This document shows, piece by piece, positions 29,010 through 36,458 of a stretch of DNA of 49,756 nt. The position numbers and the translations under genes are program-made. Source of the stretch: Pseudomonas sp. UBA2684. Its GTDB lineage: Bacteria; Pseudomonadota; Gammaproteobacteria; Pseudomonadales; Pseudomonadaceae. The first letter of the stretch is position 1. Each line of letters opens with the position of its first letter. The notes beneath the pieces were generated by a model. The model saw nothing but the letters and a program-made list of their open reading frames with translations, made no database searches and was not told where the DNA came from. Location: positions 126,789 through 176,544 of the forward strand of contig DELY01000003.1 in NCBI GenBank assembly GCA_002354655.1, in the 5' to 3' direction.

Positions 29010-30218
29010 ATGAACTTAGAAACCCCGAAGAAATTCCGTGGCCTGGTCAAGCAGGCCCACCAGGTGGCGGAAAACTATTTCCGGCCGATCTCGCGCAAAT
29101 ACGACAAGGCCGAGCATGCCTATCCCAAGGAGCTCGATCTGCTCGCGGCGTTGCTCGACGGCATGAACGCTGGCTCGCCGGATGCCATTGGCGCGACCTC
29201 GGCGAGCAAGCGTGGCGCCGCCAAGGAGCAGCAGGATGGGATCAAGAACGGCGGCAACCTGGCGGCGCTGCTCGGGGTGATGGAGCTGTGCTGGGGCGAT
29301 GTCGGCCTGCTACTGGCCATGCCGCGCCAGGGCCTCGGTAATGCAGCGATTGCCGCGGTGGCCAATGACGAGCAGCTCAAACGCTTTGGCGGCACCTGGG
29401 CGGCCATGGCCATCACCGAGCCGGGTTGTGGCTCCGACTCGGCGGCGATCCGCACCACGGCGGTGAAGGACGGCGAGCATTACGTGCTCAACGGCGAGAA
29501 AATCTTCGTCACCTCTGGCGAGCGCGCCGATGCGGTGGTGGTCTGGGCCACCCTGGACAAGAACCTTGGCCGCGCAGCGATCAAGTCCTTCGTGGTCGAG
29601 CACGGCACGCCGGGTATGAGCGTCACGCGCCTGGAGAAGAAGCTCGGGATCAAGGCCTCGGATACCGCCTCGATCAGTTTCAGCGATTGCCGGGTGCCGG
29701 CGGCCAATCTGCTGGGCAACCCGGAAATCGATGTGCAGAAGGGCTTTGCCGGGGTCATGGAAACCTTCGACAACACCCGACCGCTGGTCGCCGGCATGGC
29801 GGTCGGGGTGGCCAAAGCCTCGCTGGACCGCACCCGTGAGCTGCTGAAAAAGGTCTGCACGCTGGATTACCGCAAGCCACTGCTTAGCGTCAGCCATGCC
29901 GAGGCGACCCTGTATCGCCTGGAAGCCGAGTGGGAGGCCGCGCGCCTGCTGACCCTGAAAGCTGCCTGGATGGCCGACAACAAGCTGCCCAACTCCAAGG
30001 AGGCCTCCATCGCCAAGGCCAAGGCCGGGCGGGTGGCCAACGAGGTGACGCTGAAATGCGTCGAGCTGGCCGGCGCCTTGGGTTATGGCGAGGATGAGCT
30101 GCTGGAGAAATGGGCGCGCGACTCGAAGATTCTCGACATCTTCGAAGGCACCCAGCAGATTCAACTGCTGATCGTCGCCCGTCGCCTACTCGGCAAGAGC
30201 TCCAGCGAACTGAAATAA
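29010..30218 (+). CDS. Acyl-CoA dehydrogenase with intact catalytic glutamate
   Basis: 402-residue FAD enzyme that introduces the alpha-beta double bond into an acyl-CoA. The flavin-contacting motif ITEPGCGSDSA and the C-terminal base motif IFEGTQQI (E379) are both present. It is 12 bp downstream of its paralogue and surely co-transcribed with it; the pair matches PA4995-PA4994 in P. aeruginosa. The natural substrate is unknown. Known two-subunit acyl-CoA dehydrogenases, such as the mycobacterial steroid enzymes, have one catalytic and one degenerate subunit, which fits this arrangement. Confidence 0.93.
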   Translation: MNLETPKKFRGLVKQAHQVAENYFRPISRKYDKAEHAYPKELDLLAALLDGMNAGSPDAIGATSASKRGAAKEQQDGIKNGGNLAALLGVMELCWGDVGLLLAMPRQGLGNAAIAAVANDEQLKRFGGTWAAMAITEPGCGSDSAAIRTTAVKDGEHYVLNGEKIFVTSGERADAVVVWATLDKNLGRAAIKSFVVEHGTPGMSVTRLEKKLGIKASDTASISFSDCRVPAANLLGNPEIDVQKGFAGVMETFDNTRPLVAGMAVGVAKASLDRTRELLKKVCTLDYRKPLLSVSHAEATLYRLEAEWEAARLLTLKAAWMADNKLPNSKEASIAKAKAGRVANEVTLKCVELAGALGYGEDELLEKWARDSKILDIFEGTQQIQLLIVARRLLGKSSSELK

Positions 30219-30277
30219 CGCGGTTCGTAGGTGGTGTGGCCAAGGCCACTTGGCGGGGCGGTGTAGGGCGGTTCTTC

Positions 30278-30346
30278 GTGGGAGCGGCTTCAGCCGCGCA
30301 TATCTTCGCCGCACCGCCAACGCTTCGCGGCTAAAGCCGCTCCCAC
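30278..30346. repeat. REP pair in inverted orientation (REPIN)
   Basis: GTGGGAGCGGCTTCAGCCGC (from 30278) and the near-complementary GCGGCTAAAGCCGCTCCCAC (to 30346) are two Pseudomonas REP sequences facing each other across about 27 bp. Each also folds on itself. Such units are mobilised by RAYT transposases, none of which is encoded here. It lies in the 194-bp gap downstream of the acyl-CoA dehydrogenase operon. Confidence 0.85.
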
Positions 30347-30412
30347 AGGTTCCGGGCGCTTGGGCGCTGTTCAACCTTGCTGGGCCGCTTTCAGCTTGGT
30401 GTGCACAGTCCC

Positions 30413-31327
30413 TTATTGCCTCGCTTTGGCGGGGCTTTTTTTCGGCCGGACGTCGAGGTTTTGCTGGTTCAGCCAGTCTTTCCAGCGGATGCGTTCGTCG
30501 CGCACCAGCCAGCCGTCCTGTGCGGCAAAACTTTCCGCCAGCCAAAGGCCGCGGGTACTGGCCGTGCTCAGCAGCCCCTTGCGCAGGGTGAGTAGCTCGG
30601 CGGTCGGGCGCCCCTGTTGCAGTGGGATCAGGTACAGGTCTGGCCGTTCGCGGTCGAGACGCGCCACCAGTTTGCCGTCTTCCAGGCGTTCGTCGACGTG
30701 AAACAGGCTGAGCTGCTTGATGTCCTTTGGCAGCTCCAGGGACATGTCATAGACCAGTTGCAGCGAGGCGGTCGGCAGGTGCACGTAGGCGCGCGGCCGC
30801 TCCAGCAAGGTCAGGTTGCCACACTGCACCGGGCGCGCGGCGCCGGACAGCGGGCTAAGGCGGAAATGCGTGGCTTCACGGTAGCGCAGCGGGCCTTGAT
30901 AGGGCGTTGGCAGCCAGGTGTCGCCGAAGCGTCCGGCCAGCCAGCCTTCGGGGGTTTCCAGCAGGCATTCTTCGGCCACCTCCTGGATGGCGGTGAGCAG
31001 CGGCAGGTTCAGTTCGTGGGCGGGCACGTAGCCGGAAATCAGCTTGAGCACCACGTCGCCGCGGTCCAGCCGGCGTTGCCGCACCAGTATCCAGTAGTCG
31101 CGGCCCTGCCAGCTCAGGGTCAGGCGCACCGAGACGCCGAGGTTGGCCAGTTCCACGGCGAAACGCTGGGAGCTGCTGACGTCGACGGGTTTGCGGCGCT
31201 CGAGCATTTCGCTGAAGTTCAGCGGTCGGCCCAGGCTCTGGTAGCTCAGGCTGTCCGGGCCAGCTTCGACAAACAGCGGCAGGGTCTTGAAGGTACTGGG
31301 GTCTTTGCGGATCAGCGTGCGCGGCAT
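30413..31327 (-). CDS. Conserved Pseudomonas protein with a Nudix-like region
   Basis: 304 residues, beginning MPRTLIRKDPSTFKTLPLFV; AAGGAG precedes the ATG. It corresponds to PA4993-type proteins, often labelled 'metal ABC transporter ATPase' although no Walker A motif is visible. Residues 75-125 look like a Nudix fold: a strand WILVRQRRL, then G99-x5-E105, a 9-residue spacer (7 in the standard box) and QEVAEECLL (115-123), against the standard REUxEExGU. E116, E119 and E120 could bind metal. The function is unknown. The frame is open 78 nt further upstream, but without a better start. Confidence 0.7.
   Translation of the reverse strand: MPRTLIRKDPSTFKTLPLFVEAGPDSLSYQSLGRPLNFSEMLERRKPVDVSSSQRFAVELANLGVSVRLTLSWQGRDYWILVRQRRLDRGDVVLKLISGYVPAHELNLPLLTAIQEVAEECLLETPEGWLAGRFGDTWLPTPYQGPLRYREATHFRLSPLSGAARPVQCGNLTLLERPRAYVHLPTASLQLVYDMSLELPKDIKQLSLFHVDERLEDGKLVARLDRERPDLYLIPLQQGRPTAELLTLRKGLLSTASTRGLWLAESFAAQDGWLVRDERIRWKDWLNQQNLDVRPKKSPAKARQ
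30418..30442 (+). terminator. Terminator of the acyl-CoA dehydrogenase operon
   Basis: Stem GCCTCGC / GCGGGGC (one T-G pair), 4-nt loop, then seven T (30436-30442). It overlaps the last codons of the convergent minus-strand gene, so that gene's C-terminal residues are encoded within the hairpin. Confidence 0.7.
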
Positions 31328-31426
31328 GTCGGCTCCTTCTTGCGTTGGGGTCGGCCGCGATTGCGGCGTCAGCAGGCCTTTGAGCGGCGAGCCTGAGCTT
31401 CGCACATTGGGTTTCTCAGCAATGGC

Positions 31427-32245
31427 TCACGCAATATCCTGAATTACAGCCGCAGCGGTTGCCACGTTGTCGGCCAGGTGCTGCGCATTGATGGTGCCGA
31501 TGATCGCGCTGCTCACCGCCGGGTGGGCGAAGATCAGCTCGAAGCTGGCGCGTACCGGGTCTTCCCCGGGTTGCAGGCAAGCATGGCCGCTGGCCAGGGC
31601 TTTCTTGATCAGAATGCCTTTGCCGTGCTGCTCAGCGTAGTCGAGCACCGGCAACTCGCTCTGTTCGTTGAGGTTGTAGGTGACCATCGCGCAGTCGCCG
31701 CGTTCGAGGGCCAGCAGGCCGCCTGCGATGGTCTTGCCGGAGAGACCGAAGCCGCGAATCTTGCCTTCGCGCTTGAGCTCGGCGAGGGTTTCGTAGATGC
31801 CGCTTTCGCGCAGGATCGCGACATCGTTGCCGTCGGAATGCACCAGCAGCAGGTCGATGAAATCGGTTTCCAGGCGCTGCAGGCTGCGTTCCACGGAGAG
31901 CCGCGTGTGCGCCGGGGAGAAGTCGAAGCGCGAGTGGCCGGCCTCGAACTCCTCGCCGACCTTGCTGACGATCACCCAGTGCTGGCGCTGGCCGCGCAGC
32001 AGCGGGCCGAGGCGGGTTTCGCTGTTGCCGTAGGCGGGTGCGGTGTCGATCAGGTTGATACCCAGGTCATGGGCCTGGGCGAGCAGGTCGCGGGCGGCGG
32101 CGTCGCCGGGGATGGTGAAGCCGTTGGGGTACTTGACGCCCTGGTCGCGGCCCAGCTTGACCGTACCGAGGCCCAGCGGCGAGACCAGCAGCTCGGTGGC
32201 GCCGAGCGGGCGATGCAGATTGTGCAGGCTGTGCAGGGCGTGCAT
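31427..32245 (-). CDS. Aldo/keto reductase
   Basis: 272-residue TIM-barrel NAD(P)H-dependent oxidoreductase. The catalytic tetrad is visible: D67 and Y72 in DTAPAYGNSE, K95 in VSKVGEEF and H136 in LLVHSDG. The substrate is unknown. Its start overlaps the stop of the upstream FAD oxidoreductase gene by one base (TGATG), so the two are translationally coupled and may act on related substrates. Confidence 0.92.
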   Translation of the reverse strand: MHALHSLHNLHRPLGATELLVSPLGLGTVKLGRDQGVKYPNGFTIPGDAAARDLLAQAHDLGINLIDTAPAYGNSETRLGPLLRGQRQHWVIVSKVGEEFEAGHSRFDFSPAHTRLSVERSLQRLETDFIDLLLVHSDGNDVAILRESGIYETLAELKREGKIRGFGLSGKTIAGGLLALERGDCAMVTYNLNEQSELPVLDYAEQHGKGILIKKALASGHACLQPGEDPVRASFELIFAHPAVSSAIIGTINAQHLADNVATAAAVIQDIA

Positions 32246-33417
32246 CAGAACAGTTCCTCCCAGGCGGGGCGGGCCACGGCCGGACGTGGCAGGTCGGGCA
32301 GCGCGGCATGGGCGGCGGGCTGGATGCCGTCGCGGTCGAGCGCCGCCAGCACGCGGTCGGCGAAGTCCGGCGCTAATGCCAGTTTAGTCGGCCAGCCGAC
32401 CAGCAGCCGCTGTTGTTCGGCGAGAAAGGCATTGTCCGGGCGTACCAGGCCGGATTGCGCCGGCTCGGCGCGCTCCACGCGCAGGGTGGCCCAGCGCGTG
32501 CTCGACTGGTCGATCCAGGGCAGCAGGTCGGCGACTTCCTTCTGCGCGGCTTTGATCTGCGCCGTTTCGTCGCGGGCCACGCCGTCGGCCTCGGCCAGGT
32601 CGCCGCCGAGGTACCAGACCCATTCGCCATCGGCCGCCGGGTGGGTGGTGACGGTGACGCGCGGTTTCGCTCCGCCACCCAGGCAGTGGGCATACAGCGG
32701 CTTCAGGGTCGGCCCCTTGGCCAGCACCATGTGCAGCGGGCGCAGTTGCTGGGCCGGCTGGTCGAAGCCGAGGGCGGCGAGCAGTTCGGCATTGCCGCGG
32801 CCGGCGCTCAGGACGATGCGCTGCGCGCGAATCTCGCGGCCATCGACCCGCAGGCCGACCAGTTCGCCCTGTTCCCGCAGTGGTTCGATGCGCTCGGCGG
32901 CCAGCAGGCCATCGCCAGCCAGCTCACTCAGGCGCGCGATCAGGCTCGGCACATCCAGCACCAGTTCGGCCAGGCGATAGACCTTGCCTTTGAATTGCGG
33001 GTGTTGCAGGGCTGGCGGCAGTTGCTCGCCCTTGACCTGGTCGACCCGGCCGCGCACCGCCTTGCTGGCAAAGAAACTGGTGATGTTGCCGGCCAGGCTG
33101 CCGGGCGACCACAGGTAATGGGCGTCGGAGAGCAGGCGCACGCCGGTCAGGTCGAGTTCGCCATTGCCGGCCAGGGCTTCGCGCCAGCGTCGCGGCATGT
33201 CGGCGATGGCTTCCGAGGCGCCGCTCAGGGCGCCGTGCAGGGCGTACTTGGCGCCGCCGTGGATGATGCCTTGCGACTTGACGCTCTGTCCGCCGCCGAG
33301 GCTGGCGTTTTCCACCAGCACGCTGGCGAAACCCTGGCGGCGCAGGCGCGCATTCAGCCAGAGGCCGGCGATACCGCCGCCGACGATCAGAACGTCAGTG
33401 CTCAGAGCTTGGGACAT
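32245..33417 (-). CDS. FAD-dependent oxidoreductase (DAO family)
   Basis: 390-residue flavoprotein of the D-amino-acid oxidase/glycerol-3-phosphate dehydrogenase superfamily. An N-terminal Rossmann motif (VLIVGGGIAGLW, residues 9-20) and a second FAD-contact segment (QSVKSQGIIHGG) are clear. No signal peptide is evident. The substrate cannot be told from sequence. It is coupled to the downstream aldo/keto reductase, and emrE lies 64 bp upstream on the same strand. Confidence 0.88.
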   Translation of the reverse strand: MSQALSTDVLIVGGGIAGLWLNARLRRQGFASVLVENASLGGGQSVKSQGIIHGGAKYALHGALSGASEAIADMPRRWREALAGNGELDLTGVRLLSDAHYLWSPGSLAGNITSFFASKAVRGRVDQVKGEQLPPALQHPQFKGKVYRLAELVLDVPSLIARLSELAGDGLLAAERIEPLREQGELVGLRVDGREIRAQRIVLSAGRGNAELLAALGFDQPAQQLRPLHMVLAKGPTLKPLYAHCLGGGAKPRVTVTTHPAADGEWVWYLGGDLAEADGVARDETAQIKAAQKEVADLLPWIDQSSTRWATLRVERAEPAQSGLVRPDNAFLAEQQRLLVGWPTKLALAPDFADRVLAALDRDGIQPAAHAALPDLPRPAVARPAWEELF

Positions 33418-33481
33418 GCGCGCGCCTCGAAGGGAAAACGGGCGCGCAGTATAGCGCGAGCGGCTTGCACCGCTCGTCCGA

Positions 33482-33814
33482 TCAGTGGCTGACGGTCTGC
33501 GAGAACAACTGGATCACCACCACGCCGGCGACGATCAGGCCCATGCCGAGCATGGCTGGCAGGTCCAGGCGCTGCTGATAGAGGAAGATCGCCGCGATGC
33601 TTACCAAGACGATGCCGAGGCCGGCCCACACCGCGTAGGCGATGCCGACCGGAATGGTTTTTACCACCAGGCTGAGCATCCAGAAGGAAATTCCGTAGCC
33701 GACCACCACTAGCAGCAAGGGCAGCGGTTTGTTGAAGCCGTCGAGCGCCTTCATCGAGGTGGTGGCGATCACTTCGGCGGTGATGGCGACTGCAAGGTAG
33801 AGATAGCCGGACAT
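33482..33814 (-). CDS. emrE: Small multidrug resistance efflux pump, EmrE type
   Basis: 110-residue SMR transporter that exports quaternary ammonium compounds and lipophilic cations in exchange for protons. Four transmembrane helices are visible, and the essential glutamate is E14 (AITAEVIATT). The ATG at 33814 has a strong GGAGG sequence upstream; an ATG 30 nt earlier is not needed. It is divergent from a LysR gene, as in P. aeruginosa PA4990/PA4989, so local control is possible. Confidence 0.93.
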   Translation of the reverse strand: MSGYLYLAVAITAEVIATTSMKALDGFNKPLPLLLVVVGYGISFWMLSLVVKTIPVGIAYAVWAGLGIVLVSIAAIFLYQQRLDLPAMLGMGLIVAGVVVIQLFSQTVSH

Positions 33815-33846
33815 GATGAACCTCCTGGTTGAACTGTCGGCCATTC

Positions 33847-33881
33847 TAGGTATTCAGCCGATGGGATAAAGTCATTACCTA
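33847..33881. promoter_or_regulatory. Inverted repeat in the emrE-lysR divergent region
   Basis: TAGGTA (33847-33852) and TACCTA (33876-33881) are complementary half-sites 23 bp apart in the 86-bp divergent gap. LysR regulators often bind dyads here to control themselves and the divergent gene. Confidence 0.3.
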
Positions 33882-33900
33882 TCTGTAAAGGAGATGGGTT

Positions 33901-34785
33901 ATGCAGTGGAACCTGGAACAAATTCGCTTGTTCGTCAGCGTCGCCGAAGGGCAGTCTTTTTCCGCCGTGGCGCGGCAGATGAATCGGGTGCAGTCGGCGG
34001 TGAGCACGGCGATCGCCCTGCTCGAAGCCGATCTCGGCGTGTTGCTGTTCGAGCGCAGCAGTGGCCGGCAACCGCGGCTGACGGCGGCCGGGGCCTCCTT
34101 GCTGGAGGAGGCGCGCGAGGTGCTGCGCCAGTGCGAGCGTCTCGACGGGCGGGCGTTGGGCCTGGTGCGCGGCGAAGAGGTGCGACTGCGCTTGGCCCAG
34201 GACGAAGCCATGCCCTACCAGCCGGTGTTGGACAGTCTCGAGGCGTTGGCCCAGGCCTTTCCGCTGCTGGAGGTGCAACTGGCCAGCGGTGCCCAGGGCG
34301 ATGTCGCGCGCAAGCTGCTGGAGCGCCGCGCCGATCTCGGCCTGTTGTTCCACCACGAGCAGATGCCCGAAGCGCTGGAGCGTCAGCGCCTGGGCACCAT
34401 CGAGATGGTCACCGTCTGCGGTGCCGGGCATCCGCTGGCGAACGCCGGGCATGTCGACCGTCGCGAGCTGGCCCGCCACCGGCAATTACTGATGGCGCCG
34501 CAAGACAGCCATTATCCTGGCGGCGAGCAGATCAGCCCCGCGGTCTGGCGCACCGACAGTTTCTACGCCATGGCCGAGTTGTTGATGCGCAACCTCGGCT
34601 GGGCTTGGTTGCCGCGCCATGTGGTGCAGTACCCGACTTACCAGAGCCAGTTGGTCGAGCTGAGCAGCGACTGGACGCCGCCGCCGCTGGTGGTCGAGTT
34701 GGTCTGCCGTCGCGATGAAGCGCTGGGGCCGGCGGCGCTGTGGCTGGCCGATTGCTTTGCCAGGCACCTGCAGGCCATCGGCTGA
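33901..34785 (+). CDS. LysR-family transcriptional regulator
   Basis: 294 residues. An N-terminal winged helix-turn-helix (about 1-60, with SAVARQMNRVQSAVSTAI) is followed by a periplasmic-binding-protein-like effector domain. AAGGAGAT precedes the ATG. It is divergent from emrE, so it may regulate that pump or the minus-strand oxidoreductase genes; the effector is unknown. Repeat copy B begins 3 bp after its stop codon. Confidence 0.93.
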   Translation: MQWNLEQIRLFVSVAEGQSFSAVARQMNRVQSAVSTAIALLEADLGVLLFERSSGRQPRLTAAGASLLEEAREVLRQCERLDGRALGLVRGEEVRLRLAQDEAMPYQPVLDSLEALAQAFPLLEVQLASGAQGDVARKLLERRADLGLLFHHEQMPEALERQRLGTIEMVTVCGAGHPLANAGHVDRRELARHRQLLMAPQDSHYPGGEQISPAVWRTDSFYAMAELLMRNLGWAWLPRHVVQYPTYQSQLVELSSDWTPPPLVVELVCRRDEALGPAALWLADCFARHLQAIG

Positions 34786-34787
34786 TC

Positions 34788-34967
34788 GAAAAGTGCCTGC
34801 GCGTCGGTGCTGCTGCGTTAAAAAGTAGTTCGGCCTGCTCATGTACTACTCGTACACTGCGCGTCTTCACCTGCTTGACTCGCTATGCGCGCCCTGCGGG
34901 CCAGCCTTCGGCTGTTACTCCGCTTCGCTGCATTGCGCCTTGCCTGACCTTTGCTCGACGACTTTTC
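34788..34967 (+). repeat. Dispersed structured repeat, copy B (before waaA)
   Basis: 180 bp bounded by GAAAAGT (34788-34794) and ACTTTTC (34961-34967), a perfect 7-bp terminal inverted repeat. The core matches copies A and C (CTGCGCGTCGG, CTGCTGCGTTAAAAA, CTGCTCAT). The central hairpin is TGTAC-TACTC-GTACA (34842-34856). It is longer than the other copies because of an extra GC-rich segment near 34888-34940. It fills nearly all of the lysR-waaA gap and ends 24 bp before the waaA start. Confidence 0.7.
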
Positions 34968-34991
34968 CTAAAGTGCCTAAGCTGCGCGCCC

Positions 34992-36281
34992 ATGAATAGA
35001 GCCCTGTACAGCCTGTTGTTGCACCTCGGTCTGCCGATTATCGCTGGGCGTCTGGCCTGGCGAGCGCGGCAGGCGCCGGCCTACGCCAAACGCATCGGCG
35101 AGCGCTTTGCACTCGGTCTGCCGCCGCTCAAGCCCGGCGGCATCTGGCTGCATGCGGTGTCGGTGGGCGAGAGCATCGCCGCGGCGCCGCTGATCCGCGA
35201 GTTGCTGGCGCGTTACCCGCACATGCCGATCACCATCACCTGCATGACGCCCACCGGCTCCGAGCGCATTCAGGCGATGTTCGCCGCGCCGGAGTATGCC
35301 GGGCGCGTGCAGCACTGTTATCTGCCCTACGACCTGCCTTGGGCCGCGGCGCGTTTTCTGGATCGTGTGCAGCCCAGGCTGGCGGTGATCATGGAAACCG
35401 AGCTGTGGCCGAACCATATTCACCAGTGCGCCCAGCGCGGCATCCCCGTGGCGCTGGCCAATGCGCGGCTGTCGGCCCGTTCGGCGCGCGGCTATGCGCG
35501 CTTTGCCAAACTGACCGCGCCGATGCTCGGCGAAATGAACCTGATTGCCGTGCAGACCGCCGCCGAGGCCGAGCGTTTTCGCCGCCTGGGCGCGCGGTCT
35601 GAGTGCGTCGAGGTGACCGGCTCGATCAAGTTCGACCTGACCATCGACCCCGAGCTGCCGCGCCGCGCGTGTGCATTACGCGAGCAGTGGGGCGCCAGCC
35701 AGCGGCCGGTATGGATCGCCGCCAGCACCCACACGGGCGAGGACGAGGCGGTTCTGGCGGCGCACCGCGAGCTGCTCAAGCAATGGCCCGAGGCGTTGTT
35801 AATCCTGGTGCCGCGCCATCCCGAGCGCTTCAACGCGGTGTTCGAGCTGTGCCAGCGCCAAGGTTTCAGCACCCGCCGCCGCTCGACCGGCGAAGCGCCA
35901 TTGGCCGGCGACCAGGTGATGCTCGGCGACACCATGGGCGAGCTGCTGTTTCTCTATGCCCTGGCCGACACGGCGTTCGTCGGCGGCAGCCTGGTGGCCA
36001 ATGGCGGGCACAATTTGCTGGAGCCGGCCGCGCTGGGCAAACCGGTACTCAGCGGCCCGCACCTGTTCAACTTTCTGGAGATCGCTGCGCAGTTGCGCGA
36101 GGCTGGCGCTTTGCTCGAAGTGGGCGATGCCACCGCACTGGCCGCGCGGGTGGCCGAGCTGTGGCAAGAGCCTGCGCGTGCCGCGCAGATGCGCGAGGCC
36201 GGGTTGGCGGTGATGCAGGCCAATCAGGGCGCATTGGCGCGCTTATTGGCCGGGCTGGGGCGTTTGCTCGGTCAGGTGTGA
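34992..36281 (+). CDS. waaA: Kdo transferase
   Basis: Adds Kdo residues from CMP-Kdo to the lipid A precursor at the inner membrane; essential. The protein is 429 residues, GT30 family, with an N-terminal membrane-anchoring segment and the catalytic glutamate in HAVSVGES (E60). A conserved NGGHNLLEPAALGKP lies in the C-terminal domain. The frame continues upstream through repeat copy B, but the ATG at 34992 gives the conserved N-terminus. No ribosome-binding site is evident. Confidence 0.96.
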   Translation: MNRALYSLLLHLGLPIIAGRLAWRARQAPAYAKRIGERFALGLPPLKPGGIWLHAVSVGESIAAAPLIRELLARYPHMPITITCMTPTGSERIQAMFAAPEYAGRVQHCYLPYDLPWAAARFLDRVQPRLAVIMETELWPNHIHQCAQRGIPVALANARLSARSARGYARFAKLTAPMLGEMNLIAVQTAAEAERFRRLGARSECVEVTGSIKFDLTIDPELPRRACALREQWGASQRPVWIAASTHTGEDEAVLAAHRELLKQWPEALLILVPRHPERFNAVFELCQRQGFSTRRRSTGEAPLAGDQVMLGDTMGELLFLYALADTAFVGGSLVANGGHNLLEPAALGKPVLSGPHLFNFLEIAAQLREAGALLEVGDATALAARVAELWQEPARAAQMREAGLAVMQANQGALARLLAGLGRLLGQV

Positions 36282-36294
36282 ACCGGGTGACAGC

Positions 36295-36369
36295 GTAGGG
36301 CGGACATGCCGCCGCGCGGTTTGCCCGCTTTAAAGGCCGGTGGACAAGGCTGCGCCATGTCCACCCTAC
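36295..36369. repeat. GTAGG-type intergenic inverted-repeat element
   Basis: Outer arms GTAGGGCGGACATG (36295-36308) and CATGTCCACCCTAC (36356-36369) are complementary at 13 of 14 positions across a 47-bp interior. It starts 14 bp after the waaA stop. The same outer GTAGG...CCTAC pattern occurs at 10902-10986. Confidence 0.65.
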
Positions 36370-36391
36370 AGACGAGCCTGATCGCGACCAT

Positions 36392-36419
36392 AAAAAACCC
36401 GACTCGCGTCGGGTTTTTT
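36392..36419. terminator. Bidirectional terminator between waaA and opmH
   Basis: A perfect 12-bp stem, AAAAAACCCGAC / GTCGGGTTTTTT, with loop TCGC. It gives a T-run on both strands and so serves the convergent waaA (plus) and opmH (minus) genes. Confidence 0.95.
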
Positions 36420-36458
36420 ATGCAAGCAACTCTATGCGAGCCACTCTATGCGAGCCAC

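Noticed and set aside
34532-34870. Small minus-strand ORF across the lysR end and repeat B
   Set aside because: Its N-terminal part is translated from the repeat itself. Such peptides are often predicted from this repeat and are not supported as genes.
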